A stretch of 64,000 bases of DNA. It comes from Dirofilaria immitis. Taxonomy: Eukaryota; Nematoda; Chromadorea; Rhabditida; Onchocercidae. The position numbers and the translations under genes were made by a program. The notes under the pieces are model-generated. The model made no database searches and was not told the origin of the DNA. It saw only the letters and a list, made by a program, of their open reading frames with translations. Within the stretch, counting starts at the first letter, position 1. The number at the start of each line of letters is the position of its first letter. The stretch is from the NCBI GenBank assembly GCA_024305405.1, contig JAKNDB010000086.1, positions 248,001 through 312,000 on the forward strand, read 5' to 3'. Shown here in pieces: positions 47,976 through 62,900 of this stretch.

Positions 47976-50900
47976 CTAAAAAAATTGAATCAATATGAAG
48001 AAATAGAGTTATCATAGTTTAATAATTAAGAATTCTGATAGATAAAAGAGTAAACAATTGTGGACTATTATGAGAAGCTCCGTTAAACAGACTTTAGCAT
48101 AGAAAAAGAGATTCAGTACAACCGAGATGTCATATCGTCAATAAAAAAGAAAGTACATGGAATTTGAGATTCAGTAAAGTGATTATTTCTCATGATTTGA
48201 AGAAATCCTCTTACAACATTTCTTCAATTATAATTTGTTTATGAACAGAAATAATGAATACTTACTAGGAAAAGAAATACTGGCATTAACGGCCGAATCC
48301 GGATCATTCAGAGAAATAACGTCAAGTAGATGAGTGAATTCGGGAGCCGTAGTCATAGAAACAATTTGAGACGCTGAAGGACGATCCACTGGCTGTGCTG
48401 CCCAACAGACAACCATTACATCGAGCACGTTGCAAGGATATAATAATTCCTTTAAGGTACCAACAATTAAAGCAGAAAAACAATTTTTAACGTAAATATA
48501 ACTTGTGAATTTGCTGAGCATTTGCTGTGACTGCTCTATAACTTTATGTAAATATACACAAGTTATATTTAGGCATGACTTACAGAGACAAGGAATGATT
48601 TAGAATCATATTTTCAAATAATATGACATTCAGTAAATTAAATTAAATTAAGAAAATTAAATTTTTAATGCATTTCTATATTTGAAGCAATATCTTTATT
48701 TATCCATAAAATTAAAAATGAACACCGGAAAAAAACTTGCGGAGGGAGTAAGTCGCGGTCGCCCCCTTCCAAAACATAATCTTTGAGTTGTTCGTGACCA
48801 TCGAATGGTAATTTAAGACTGATCAACTCGTATAAGAACATCGCAAATGAGAAGCAATCTACCTGCATTAGAAAAAAGATAAAGCGGCATGAAAAAGAAA
48901 AAAGGATAAAACATAGTTAATTTAAACACAACTTTTTCCGTGTATTCTTGTTCGCCGTTATAACGCATTATCTCTGGAGCCATGAAACCTTCAGTTCCGC
49001 CAAATCCCTTCGCCCCACCAGAAGGAAACGAGCTTCGTGATATACCGTAATCGCCCAGCTTAACAAGAACATCCGTTATGATACTAAATGGAGGCGGAAA
49101 TCGCCATGTTAGTACATTTTCACATTTTAGGTCGCGATAAATGATACGATGCTCATGAAGATATTCCAATGCTTTGGCTACCTGAAAACTGCAAAACGGT
49201 TCAAAAATCTAGTTCATATTTAGCAAAGAATTTCAGGTTCTACAATGCTATTGTACAGGATTAAACATCAACTAAAAAAATCAACTGAACATATTCAGAA
49301 ACTTTGAACAGAACCTGACTGGCAGTATCTTGAATGACACTGAGATGCAACCGGGCTCCGCTTCTTCGGTAATTATTAAGCAGATGATTCAAAGCACCAA
49401 GAGGAGCTAATTCGACTAGCAGAGCCAAAGGCCGAGGACATATTCCCATTAGGGCAGTGATGTGAGAATGTTGAAGTGATGCTAACACATTAAGTTCTTG
49501 TCGACACGTACAATATGCACGGCAAGCATTCTGCAATGGATCTCGTTGCCATTTCGTATATGCCGCCTAAAAATCACATCTATAATGATAACGATTCCGT
49601 CGATACGTGAACAACCTCAGATATTTCTATAATTTGAAATGATTTGAAACAATCTTTAGCATTATTAATTATTTGTGTTTGTTGCTGTTCCATCTTGCAT
49701 GAGTCAAGTTATTTCTCGGAAACATTTTTTTGTAATTGCAAAGCTGAAAAAAATTGATTATATTTTCTATACACAATGCAAATTTACTTTGTAAGCTGAA
49801 ATAGACGATGCCCGTGCTCCCAAACCCGGTTCTACTGGTTCCAACATTTTCAATGCAGCATCTTGCACGCTTGCATCCTGAAATACATGACAACATAAAA
49901 TCTTTGATTTCGAAAAAATCTTTTCCAATCAAAAAAGCAAAGTCAGGAAAGATAAGAAAAAAAGCACAAATACTCTACTAATATTCCTCAGGCTTTCCTG
50001 GTTAAGAAAGCCATCGATTAATAGACAACTTACGGAAATTTTGACAGCGGCCTTAAATACGAAGCCAAATGCACCATGTCCAATCAATTTACCACGTTTC
50101 ACAGAAGTAGGCTGAATGAGATAATCCTCGCTGATGTCCAAAAAGACAGTGTCGGGAGCAATATCTACAACGGAAATGTCAGAATGCAGGGGACATCTTA
50201 AACTGATTCCGTCGTGGGCACTAAGAATACATTCCTCCACCGTGAATGCATGCAATGTCTGCTTTGTCACTGCTTCACTAAAATGTGGTAGTGTTGCAAA
50301 CAATAAAACAAAGATAAGAAATAATCCTCTGTAACATATTCGATCTAAATATGATGCTGGAAAAATTAACGAGTGGAAAAAATATAAAAGAAGAAAATAT
50401 GGACTAACATATCAAATATTATCACATATTCTAAAACTTTATAATGAAACAAAAATTACTACATTATGTTATCATTCTTCTTTCCTTTACAAAAAGCATC
50501 TAAATGTCGCGTACTGTTGGCGCATTTGAGACATGGAACGAGACGGTTTACAAGAAGGTATCCCTCCGAAGTGTGTACAAAACGTGTTCCCAAAGAAGGA
50601 TACCTGAAAATATATAAATCATGCCCACTTATATCAATCCATTAAGCTTATTTGGATTGCTTAGGCTATCAGCGAGATATCCTCGGTATCGTTGAAATAA
50701 AGTCAGATACAGCACATGAAAATAAATATATACCAATCCTCCAACAAGGTATCCATAATATCCACAATAACAGCCAAAAGACGGGTCATTGCAGCACGAT
50801 TACTCCGAAGAACATATTGTTTTTCACCATTTACTAAATTTATTCTGAAATATCGACAATCGTTTTATATAGGTGTTGGCAATGAAATGTTGAATATAAT

Positions 50901-53900
50901 TGAAACCTGATTGATGGAATGATGATTTCGATCAGTGAGGAGCCATTCATATCTAAAGTACGCCAGTTACTATCCTCCGTACAAGAGCGCCATTCAACTG
51001 TCTCGTAATGAACATCTCGCACCTCTGCAAGCGGTAAAAACTGGCGCATTAGGAAGATTGTCTTGTCAAAAGCCAAAATCTGAAAGCATTATGTGATACT
51101 AATGACTACGTGAAAGAAAGAACTTCTCCGCCCCATTTTAAAAGAAGAAACTTTTCAGCTCCATCTTATACAACTTTATTCAGAAACTTTTTTCACTATT
51201 ATATTCAACCAATTGAGAACTGTAATCGATTTCGAACATCGATAAGAAACAGTTACAGGAATATTAGACAGAGATTTTATGAAGTACTTTTTAACAAAAC
51301 ACAGATACGATAGCAGTCATGCCACCATTGCTTTTTACCATATTCTAGCCCTTTATTTTCTACGTGATAATAAACAAGCAAATATTTCATTTCGTCAATT
51401 TATTTCTTGATTAAGTAGGAAACTAGAGAAATAAATGTTCTAAAAATAAATGGAAACATCATTACAAATAATAGATAAAATAGCCTCAACTGATATTTCG
51501 CAGACTACAAAACGGTTAAGAGAAAACAATTAAAGATACAAAGAGATACTTCCATTGTGAGGAAACTACCAAAAACTTATAATGACGTTTCTGCAGCAAA
51601 GACTGAAAAAGTATACCTCGAAACCAGTTTGCCAAAGCAGCCAGTACGAAAGAAATTGCCTATTACAGAGCTCATTCAGTGTTTCTAATGAAGAATCTTC
51701 CACCAAGTATTCAACTTGCAATAAACGTTCTACGCACATTGTGATATGATCATCAATAAGTACGCGTGTCATCAACCGAGACCAAAAGCCGGAAGGTATG
51801 TATGCCATCATATAGATTCGACGCACTATTTCCTACAATACTTTCCTAAATAACATAATACCCATAAAGAAAATATCCTCTGGAGCGAATTATTTTTCCG
51901 TATCTTTAATGAGTGACTTTGAAGATGAATGAAAGAATCACAACCATTAAGATTAACTAAGAAGCAGTTCCAGGGACTACAAAGCTGTATTAATTTTGGA
52001 AGTTAATTATCGCCAAACATATTCACCTGTTCCAGGTATTCCATGTTAACAATACATCCGCTTTTCTCATCAATTAAGCGAGCTTTTTCACCATCGGATT
52101 TATCACGCTCAATTGAAACTGGTGCTGGAGACTTTTACAAACATTCGGAAGAGTTGTCAGTGGTACTGTTGCTCGATATCGTATATTATCCGAATTTTGT
52201 TGAGAAAACAGCGTTTGTAGTTGAAGATGAGGTGATTTCATTGCGAAACTCTTTTTCATTTCTCGCTGCTCGACTACCAATTGCCACGATGTAGCTCTTG
52301 TTGGCACCTGTTAATTTTTTTGTTTGCTTATATACCTCAATTACCACTCATTTCAAGATTTGCTCACTAATGGTTTTTACATCGACGTAATCTTTAATTG
52401 AATTTCATTTCAACTAAAAATTCATGAAAAGGATACATAGAACAAATTAAATTCAAAAATTTAGATTAAAAAAAGTTATAGAAAAAGTAAAAAAGTGCAG
52501 AAAACAGAGAAATAATATATTTAAAATGTAAAAATAGAAAATACTATATAATTAACATGCACAAATAAGCAAGCTATATATAAACCTATTTTATACATAA
52601 ATTTTTGGAATACTATGAAGATTGGTTCACTGAGTAGAAAAAGCGAAAACAGAGAAAGCGAGACCAGAGGAAACGCTTGGTAATTTCTTTTATTCAGAAA
52701 TACAAAAGTTCCTATCGTATCTTGAATCATTGCTTTTCCATATGCTTACAAAGATGAGTATAAAAGTTTTTAACTTCATTACTAACTAAATCACATTTAG
52801 AAAAATTTATTCATGTCAATCGCCTAATGCGCACATTAAAAATATCAAGCCATAAAACAACATATATTTTCGTAATAACTGCATTATTATTAAATTTTAC
52901 GATCTAAAGAAAATGTAAATTAAAAACTAACCATAACCTTTGAACCCGGATAACCAGCTCTTAACTGATATTCATCCGGTAATAAAGAAGGGATCAGTAA
53001 TGAACGCGATTGCCAGCAAAGTGCAACTTCAAATTTCTGCAGCAAAGATATGATATGGGACCTGCAAATTGATATCGATGTAGATGCAAATATGAGTGAA
53101 TTTTCAAGAATATCACAATTAATATACCTCAAGTTAATAGCAGAGTTGTTCAAATTCAGTGACTTGAACAATACTTGAAGATCGTCGATTTTCATAAGTC
53201 CACTGCGCGCAAATGGATTTATTTCACGAATTGTTATCACATGAGCGAGGATGTCGCACAACCATTGTGGGTCCAAGAAGTACAACTCCTGAGAGTTACA
53301 TCCTCGTAATGCAGTATTACTCCTATAATAACCATTAACGCTTTAATTAGCTTAAATTGTTAAATTAATGTCAAACTTAGCAAACTGCCTATTCACCTGC
53401 AGTTCATTTTATTCACTCGCTGAATTTATATGAAGCGTAGAATTTAATTTTTCTTTCATTAACAACATGACTCTTAGATGGAAGACTAAACATTTCAAAC
53501 AGAAAGTTAACCATTCTCATGGAGGAATGAACAGGCGTGATTAAATTCGATGTCATCGCGGAATGCACGACCGTAATTCTTCAACATTCTTTCTTGAACA
53601 ATATTACGAAAATCACTGCTTCTCATAACTGGTTCTATCCCTATTGAACGTCGCTCATCTGCCAGTTCAACTACTATCTATAGGAAGGAACAATGAATAT
53701 TGAAATAAACAACTTGGAAGAATAAGAATAAGGATAACCATAATTAGAAAAATGACTGTCTAGAAAAATAACTGATCTTTTCCATAAGTTTTTAAACACA
53801 CTGTTCCAGTTTAGCAGCTCAAAGTTCATCACTAATTAATTCCCCACGTCCTTTGTAAAGCAAAAACTATTAGTCAAGGAAGAAATGACAAAAGTGATGT

Positions 53901-56900
53901 TCTGCAAAACGTATTAAAGGGAAAGGTATTACCTTTTCCAATGCTAGATAAGAAGCTGGAATTTTCTGATCTAGGAGTCGTTCTTTACTATTGGCTGTTC
54001 GAATATCATAAGCTGTTCGGTAAAGCAAATTACAGAGCATACGAATATTATGCTTTGTTTTTGAAGAGACAAACAATGACTCGACGACACGCGGCAGACC
54101 TTTCTTATCTGCATCAGGCACCATTACAAAGTGATCTACAATTTTATTATCGTCATATTAGAAAAATTAGTAAAGATATTAGAGTATTAATAAAAATCTT
54201 ATCTTGTCTATATAGGACATGAGAATTTCATTGGCAGGGAAAATATTATTCAAAATGATGAGAAACAAAGCTATGTAATGAAAAACTATTCAATTTACCT
54301 TATGCGCAAATTAAATAAAAATGGAACAATTCTAAAAAATTTCTGGCAGATATTTTCGAAGAAACCGATATTTTGTACCAAAATTAACTGATTTAATAAA
54401 AAGTTCAAAAAACAATGTCAAACCTCTGATAATTGTATCTAAATCGTCCAAGTAAGTAGATGAAAAACGTTCAGGGTTTGAAAAGATTTGATCGACATGG
54501 GTACCAACGATAATTACAGGAGAATTGGGTGCGCGAGCCTGTAAGCACTAGGATGAAATAAAAATATACAGATGCGAGGAGCAGTAAGAGTCTTGAAGAA
54601 AATAATAGCCTTTAAATGAATAAATGAAGTTTGAAAAGTATTGGACACGAACATAAAGTGATGACAGTCGTTGGAAAGAAAAAAACCGCAAAAGTGAGAT
54701 ATTATTGAGAAAAACATGAAGTTCGAACTTTTAACCTGTATATTGATGAGCCACTGATGCAGGTCTGGCAATGCGGCATCACCATCAGTTACCTTCCACA
54801 CCAATATGTATAAAGAACGTCGAGATAAAAAGTATTGGTGCGTCGCGTAGTATTCGCGCTGTCCACCGAAATCCCATGTACGAAATGTTAGCGGACCAAA
54901 AGTAGGCTCACCTAAAAAATTTGAACTAGAAACTGAAAACGAGAAGTATGGAAAAAACCAGCAAATATTAACACATCGGGATACTATGAGCCAGACAAAA
55001 CAAGAGAATCTTTTTCCTTATTTGAATTCAAGTAAATGCATTGGACATAATATGTGCATGTACATATAGATTACAAGATTTTGCGATTCTGTCTTCTAAC
55101 CTTTCGTCTTTTTTGGCTCAAAGATCCATTCAGCAATGTCAACACCCACTGTAGAAATATTGGCACCCTTTGCAGTGCGATCGCCGCCACTGCCTGTGCT
55201 ATGTCCCATTCTTTTCGACCAATTCTGCAGTCCTTTTCAATGAATTTTTATCATCGGAGGACTTTAAAAGGATGGTGGAAACGATCAAATTAAAGTGTAA
55301 GGAGAAGTATTAATAATGAGATCAATAATAAGTACATAAGTACAAAAACTTCTAGAAAAACTAGATAAAATAACATGCAGAAAAAAATGTGCAACAATAC
55401 TGTAAAAGAGCTACATCGTTTGATGATATCCTTTTGCCCACTGTACCCTCCTGACGAATTTGCTGCAAAAGTGAAGTTTTTCCGATTCCTTGCACTCCAA
55501 CGATCATCAGTTTGAGTCGTGTATATGGACGAGAACTGTAACAAGAAAATAATTTAATGCATGCCAATGTTTCAGTTTTCCATTCCTTGAAGCCAGTAAA
55601 GAAATATTCAAATTTATGAAAACTAAGAGACTAACAAAAATGCAAAAATTGCTTTCAAGCTTATTTCTTCATCGGAAATAATTCTATTGCTTGAATGTAA
55701 CCATTACTAATATGCAATAAGATAAAGAAAAACAAATAAAGGACAGAGTTTAAGTTGCTAGCAAAAGCAACATACTCTTCCAAAACCGATTTCAGATATG
55801 CAATCAAATCGACAGTTTTGTAGTTTTCCACATGCACCATACTTTTTAGTGGATCTCGAAGTGAACAACCTTTTAACATGAGATTCCAAAGTTTACCTAA
55901 AGTGAAGTTCTTTATGTAATAACTCATATACAAAATCAAAGAAAATAAAAAATACAAACTTACTAAGAAGACCTAATTCCGGAGGCAGCATTTCAATACC
56001 ACTATTTCCACTCATGTTTAACACTGACAAAGACGCCAAGTTAGATAGCGCTGCAGGAACATTTGTCACGAAATTATTACTTACGTCAAGAGTTGTGAGA
56101 GCAGGAAATAATATTTGCCTCTAGCCTAAAAAACTGGAAATGAACAAATCTATTACTTATTATCATTTTTCCGTTCGTTTATTGCAAGGAATATCAGTAA
56201 TACATCCAAGACACTACAGATAATAAGAAAAAGGAACTCTACAGAATATCTCCGTCGACTTTCACGTTGCTTCTGTTTTGGCGATGAAGTCATTTTTGAA
56301 TTAGGAACAAGAAGAGGAATCTCCGTAAGACGATTGTTAGCCAAAAGAATCGTACGCAATGATTCTAGTCTTGTATGCTGCTTATGAGGACAAGCATCAA
56401 TGAATGTATCACACAATGTATCGCCAACTGGAGCAACACTTAATGAGCGCTGACTTCGCACTGCTGATTTTGAACGAGATCCTAAAACGAGGTGCATGAT
56501 CCATAGCAATAAAAATTTCACAACTATGAATTCCTGATGATAGATGAAAATAACCGACAGATGAGAATATTGATCTTTCCCAATACTTAAGAATATCGGA
56601 TTTCTTTAAGCAACAGAAACTGAAAAATGAGATTTTATTTCACGCTTGATTTGCAACAGAAATGCACCAATAAATTTCATTAAAAAAATGAAACAAAAGC
56701 TAATAAAACTTACGCGAATTACGCAAAGGACTTGCATGTCTCATCGGTGAAATTTCATTTGAAGGCGCACTGACTGCATGACACATTAGATGCAGAGCCG
56801 TCGGACATTCGAAAGCAGTAACAAGCTGATTATTAGAAGCATCCAGATGTCTCAATCTAATGGGTAAACACTGCACTGGACCAAGAGATGTCAGATGGTT

Positions 56901-59900
56901 GTACGATATATTGAGTCTGGTCAAATACGGACAACAACATGCCAAGCATGATGGCATCACTTTGATCTGCATATAAATGATTTTTTGTTGAAATTGTGAT
57001 GCTGACATTGCAAATTTTCTTTTATAATTTAAACATCAATTTATCTAAAATAACTGCAGAATTGACGTGAAGTAAACTGGAAGGAATTATAAAATATATA
57101 CATTATTATGCGACACATTAAAAACAGAAATCATAGAAGAGAAGGTCATAGGACCATTCTCGGCATCCGATTCATCAGATCGAGCTAGTCGTATGCTCAT
57201 TTGCCATATATTATGTCTGAAAATAAGTAGAAAAATCCGGATATTCGATAGATCATTCGATATCATAATGCTCGTTAAATTTCGCCTAGAGGATGTGGAG
57301 CATTTTTCCCTAGAAAAACGACCAAAAAGTTGAGAATAAAAAAATTCAAAAAATTCATTTTCAAATGACCTTTTAGTTCATGAACAGTAATGTTGGAGTC
57401 ATCATTGCGTCCGCCAATACTCAAGGAATCATCTGTTGATAAAGTGCTTTGATGAGTATATAAACCCGAATAGAGTGATTCTGACTGTTCGATTTCAGAA
57501 AGACTACTCGAAGGTCGAGGTTGCAAAGACCTAACAACCGGCAATACGAAGAGAACATTGTTGGACGCATTCAATTCCCGTAACCTCGGTGCAAACCATA
57601 GAGTCTCCGGAAGAGAACACAGCTTATTATGTGACACATCCACGAAATTTAGCATTGGCAGCCTGCTCGTGAACAACTGGAAATAAAAAGTTTGTCATCC
57701 TTCGAATATAATGTCTCTTTTCTTTTCCTTCAGAAAAAAGATAAAATCAAAACTATTTTGAAATTGCTCCAAAATTAGTTCGTAAGCAAAATATTTATGA
57801 ATATAGTAATAATAAATAAATTCGTAGTAATTTCAACAAATTCTTTGAAAACAAAGAAATAGGAATATCAAAAAAGAGGCAAACTTATCAATTATCCAGG
57901 AAAACGTACTTCATCTGGTAAAGCAGACAGATTGTTAAATTCTAGTAACAAACTTTCCAGCAGTGGTGCAAGAAACCCATCACTTGGAATCTCAATTTCT
58001 GTGATTTCGTTATTCGCTGCATTTAAACTTCTCAATGAAGGTAACTGCAATAGCTGTCCACTTAATATCTTCATCTTATTCTTCGACAAATCAATTCGTG
58101 TAAGAGCTGCCAACGACATTCTGCAAATTTTATTGGAAGGGTAGATTCCGTTATAATTTCTTTCCATTTAGGAATTTCATGTAAATATTCAACCGTGTCA
58201 ATAATAACTGCATATAAACAATCACCGTGATGTTCTCAATCTCTGATTCATCTGGAGAGATGCAGCAACAAGCCAGTCGTTCGAAATAATCTCTAAACTT
58301 GCATTATGCCAATTGAGCATGCAAGGCGTTGTAGGATATACAGCCGAAGACAACTGGTTACGATTTACTGACACCTGCCCTAAATCTATATTCTTCTTAT
58401 TGACACGATATTCTGGATCCACGAATGCAAGACGCAACAGGAATAGCCTCGCCAACGAATTTTGATTATACTGAAATGGAACATAAAGAAAAGGATATTC
58501 CAACGTAACGATAAAAAATTATACCTTGAAGGCAGTAGCGAGAGCAATGTTTTCATGATCAACAGCTCCTCGCTGGAACAGAAGCTGTACTAAAGGGATA
58601 CAACCAATTCGGCATGCTTCATTAAGAGCACCAGAACCAATACATCGGGCACCATCTACACTACTGATGTCTGCATCCGTAAGTGCACAAGGTAAGTTTA
58701 CATCTGCACCGTGATCCAATAGAAGTCTGGAAATTCATAAACCAGCATTGTTATTAATTCATTCATTGAGCATATTACTAATAAAGTAAATTTAACTAAT
58801 TACTTCTTGATGAATCTTATTTCACAATTTATATGTTGCAATATTGGAACAAAGAATAGAGTCTTCTATTATACACGAAGATAAAACATTTCAAATATTG
58901 AAAGAAAAACTTGTGATCTGAAGTATAAAAGAGATTTTATAGTACCCGATATCTAAAAAAACATATGACAAATTTACTAACGAATTATTTTTAAAAAAAA
59001 TTTCTAAACAATGTATGCATATAAAATTGTTATAGATTAATACAATAAATTGACATGGTAAGCACGATAAGCTTAAGAAGCTCGTAATCTTCTTTGAACG
59101 ATAATGGACAACATTCAGTAAAAAGATTGAAAATTAAAAAGCGGAATTTACACAAATCTTTTTCTTTAGAATCCATAAGATGGTCATTAATGTAAATCTA
59201 GCGGGCCTTTATTGCAACCATTTAAACTTAAATCTTGCATATTGCAATTAAATTTCACACAGATGTCGGGATTTAGTTTCTTGTAAAATGTAATGGATAT
59301 AATATATACTTCACTAAAGCTAGGTCCCCATTTGCTGCTGCCACCATAAGCGGAGTCTTCCCACCACTGCAATATACATCAATTTCAAATGGACATTTCT
59401 GATCGACGTCCATGGACGGAAATTCTACCTAAAGTACAAATATTTATACCATAGATATAAATGAAAAGAAAATTTTCCGTAACATCATACTAACTTCAAG
59501 TAAATACTTGACGATATCATAATAAGAATTCGCCACGGCCAGATATAAAGCAGTACGACATTGTACATCCAATGCATTAACGTCTAACACAAAACGATAA
59601 CTAAAACGTCCAGAAACATCCTCAATTTTGTGAGAACATCTTCTTCATATGGAAATTCAATCAATCTGAATAAACGAGAAAATTAGAAAAAGAAACATAG
59701 CAACAGACTGATGACACCATAAAAAATAATATGTGTATATACATATTCACTTAATATTACTTTTCTAATCTTTTATGAATCCTTCGCTAAGATTCAATTT
59801 TGTTAAATTTTCTGCGCAACTTCAAATTTAATTAAAAGGCAGATCTATTTTCTCTGTTAATACAGACAAATACTAGCTTGATAAATTATTAATTTCAAAG

Positions 59901-62900
59901 ACAGTAAAAACTGCGTATTCTGTTGACAACTTTGCAACATAGAAGAGAGTATATGGAAAGAAACGAACAATTTAACGATGTCTAAACTACCACACTGCGA
60001 TGCCCAATGCAATGCCGTACTACCATCTGCATTTTTAGTCGTCACCAAATGTGTAAATGTCTGGAAGCACTCATATTCTTTAGTATCAAAACAATGAATT
60101 ACCATTGGGATAATAAAAACAAAAGTTTAACCTTAAGAATCATTTCTACGATGATTGGTTTTGCGACGATATAGCGGCGTGCAACACTGTATCGTGAGTA
60201 TTTGGCTGTATGAGCGTGTGACCGCGAACATTCAATAAAGTTTCGACGACCTCCTTTCTTCCATTTAAGCAAGCTCTGAAGAATAATTCACGTAATATAT
60301 GTAAAAATCAATATTAATTTAAAGAACTATTCATTTATAAGTAACGAAAAATTATAATTGCAATAACCAATAATTTTTTCATTTCATTAAAATATTAAAT
60401 TTGACAACTTGAAAAGAAATTCTAATTTTCGTGATTTTCATGGATTGAAATTTAAGGTTTGGCATTAGGATACATTCATACAAAATGTATATATTTAGTA
60501 TACACTTTTTTCCTAGTGATTTATTATTTACTGTTCATTTCATATTAAAATCATACTAAATAAAAACTGAATTGAAGCGATTTTTTGCTGAATTCAGAAA
60601 GTGTAACAAAACGCAAAAACAAAATCTATAATTCAGGAAGAACATAGCCTACCAAAGTATAATGATATGATTCAAGTTAAGATAAGGAGAGCAGTAACGG
60701 TCATCGGAAATATTGATCAGTTCGGAGTGATATCGAAATTTGAAATTACACAGAAATTACAGAACTCAATTGTCAGCTGAATTATAGCTGTCTATAACTA
60801 TATAATATTTGAAGCAAATTGGAAAGACAGAAAAGTTTAGTAAATGAATACTTCCTGAATTGATTCATAATGAAAAAATAGCGTTTTGAAATGTCACTAA
60901 TTCAAGCAGCAACAACCAACCATTCCCCGATTCAGTTGTACTATGCAAAAAAAAAGTGAATTTGTTTAGCAGTGACCAGACATGTAATGGGACATTCTCA
61001 TAAAAAGAAATTTAGACAACAAATTTATTTCTTTCTGCTGACTGATATTTGTTGAACACGATGTATCTTAGCGGTCTGTTAAACGGATATATGGTTTCAT
61101 CAAATTTTAAAAGCTGTAGTTTCTTGATAATAAGTTCGTTTTGAAGAATGCTTTAAGCTTCCTCTTCGTTCAAAAGTGAAATGTTTTTGTTTCAATATCA
61201 TATTCATATCTTTCTTTTGCGATGTTAATTTTTTGATCATCTAGACAAGATTTTGCAACAGATTTCTAAATTTTAGGAGAAATGCTTTCTGAGATTTTGC
61301 TGCTTTAGAAATATGCAAACTTATTTCTCCCTAATAAAAAAGAAATAAATTTCTATGTGTTTAATTAAATTTATGTTTTCTTGATAGAACAGAAATAAAA
61401 AAACTGTGTCATATTCTGAGTTTTAATTTGGATCATATCTTCTCATACTCTCTCATACCAGAATAACAAAACAGTAAAATTCAACTTCAGTTAAAAAGAG
61501 AATAACAGATATTACATCATTTCAAGCACCATGCGTAATTTATTAAGCAACTTCATAGCTGCTGGAAGTTTTGCCACGGCACTCAACTCCTCAGATTAGT
61601 AAAAGATAATCAAAACTGAATTCAATAATATTCAGGCGAGTTTGATAAAAAACGGAAAGCATACAGATATAGAACACATTTACGGTCCAAAGTTGCACCA
61701 TTTAGTACAGCATCGTAATTGGCACTGGAAAGATTCGGCAAAGCTTCAATGACAGCTCTGAAGTCGCCCTCTTCTGCAGATTTGATGAGGTCATCGTGCA
61801 ACTGGAGAGTTTTATTGCGAACAGATTCTGAAAAAAGCCATAGAAAAAAGATGAAATGCCTTACCACAAGGTTCTATATGTTACGATTAAATGATTTTCG
61901 GTCAAATTTCGACTATTTTATTGAGACAACCAAACATAAACTAATTTCTGTAATTTCTTGAAGGCAAAGTACTGCACCTAGCATGTCTGTCCACAAAAAA
62001 ATCTCAAAATTTTTCCACGAATTACCAGTATTTATTCATTGATAATAAGATTCATGTGCAAAACCAAAACTTGAAAAAATTTATATGGTTGATGTTTGAA
62101 CGATGACTTCTTTCAATCAAGAATATGATTTTAAAACTAATCATACTTCTGATTGCCTTTCTTAGTCATATCTCTAATCTTCTTCCTTAATCAATTTCAA
62201 CTGCATGTTATATATACTAGATCGCAATCAAATTTCAAATATTGCAATAGTTTATGCAAACAAACCGATAGCATCTATAAGAACACAAGCAGTCTCGAAC
62301 TGATTCGCCATCTGCGCTAATTCTAATGCGCAATGGTCTCTAAGATCAGTAGCCAAAAGTTCTGCTCCAGCTTCAATTAAATGTCGCACTGTTTCTAAAT
62401 GTCCCTCAACCGCAGCAACATGCAAAGGAGTGGCACAAAGTGCGCTTGGACCAGCCATACTGTTTACGTCCGCTACAAATGACTAATTGAAGAAAGCCAG
62501 ATGGACTAAACACCACCAGTTATAATGCGAAATGTAGATATGAATAGAATCGAACAAAAGCTACATGAATTATCAGAAACTGTTTCAATAATAATAATTA
62601 AATATCTACCTCCAGCTTTTATTAGAAGATCCAGGATAGAAATACTACCATTTTGGGCAGCAATATGTAGGGCACTTCTACCGTGCTTATCTCTATAATA
62701 TATCTTTCCTGGATTAGCCTCTAATAGTTCTCGCAAAAGTTCTTCATTCTTATACATCACAGCCTAAAAAATGTTTTGTGCTATATAAATATTCCATCAG
62801 TTTTATAAGAATTTCTTTCCAATTTTTAGCATGTGACAAATCAATGAAAACTGTTAATCCATTCTACGAAGTTATGAGCTCAGAAAGAATTTCAATAAAA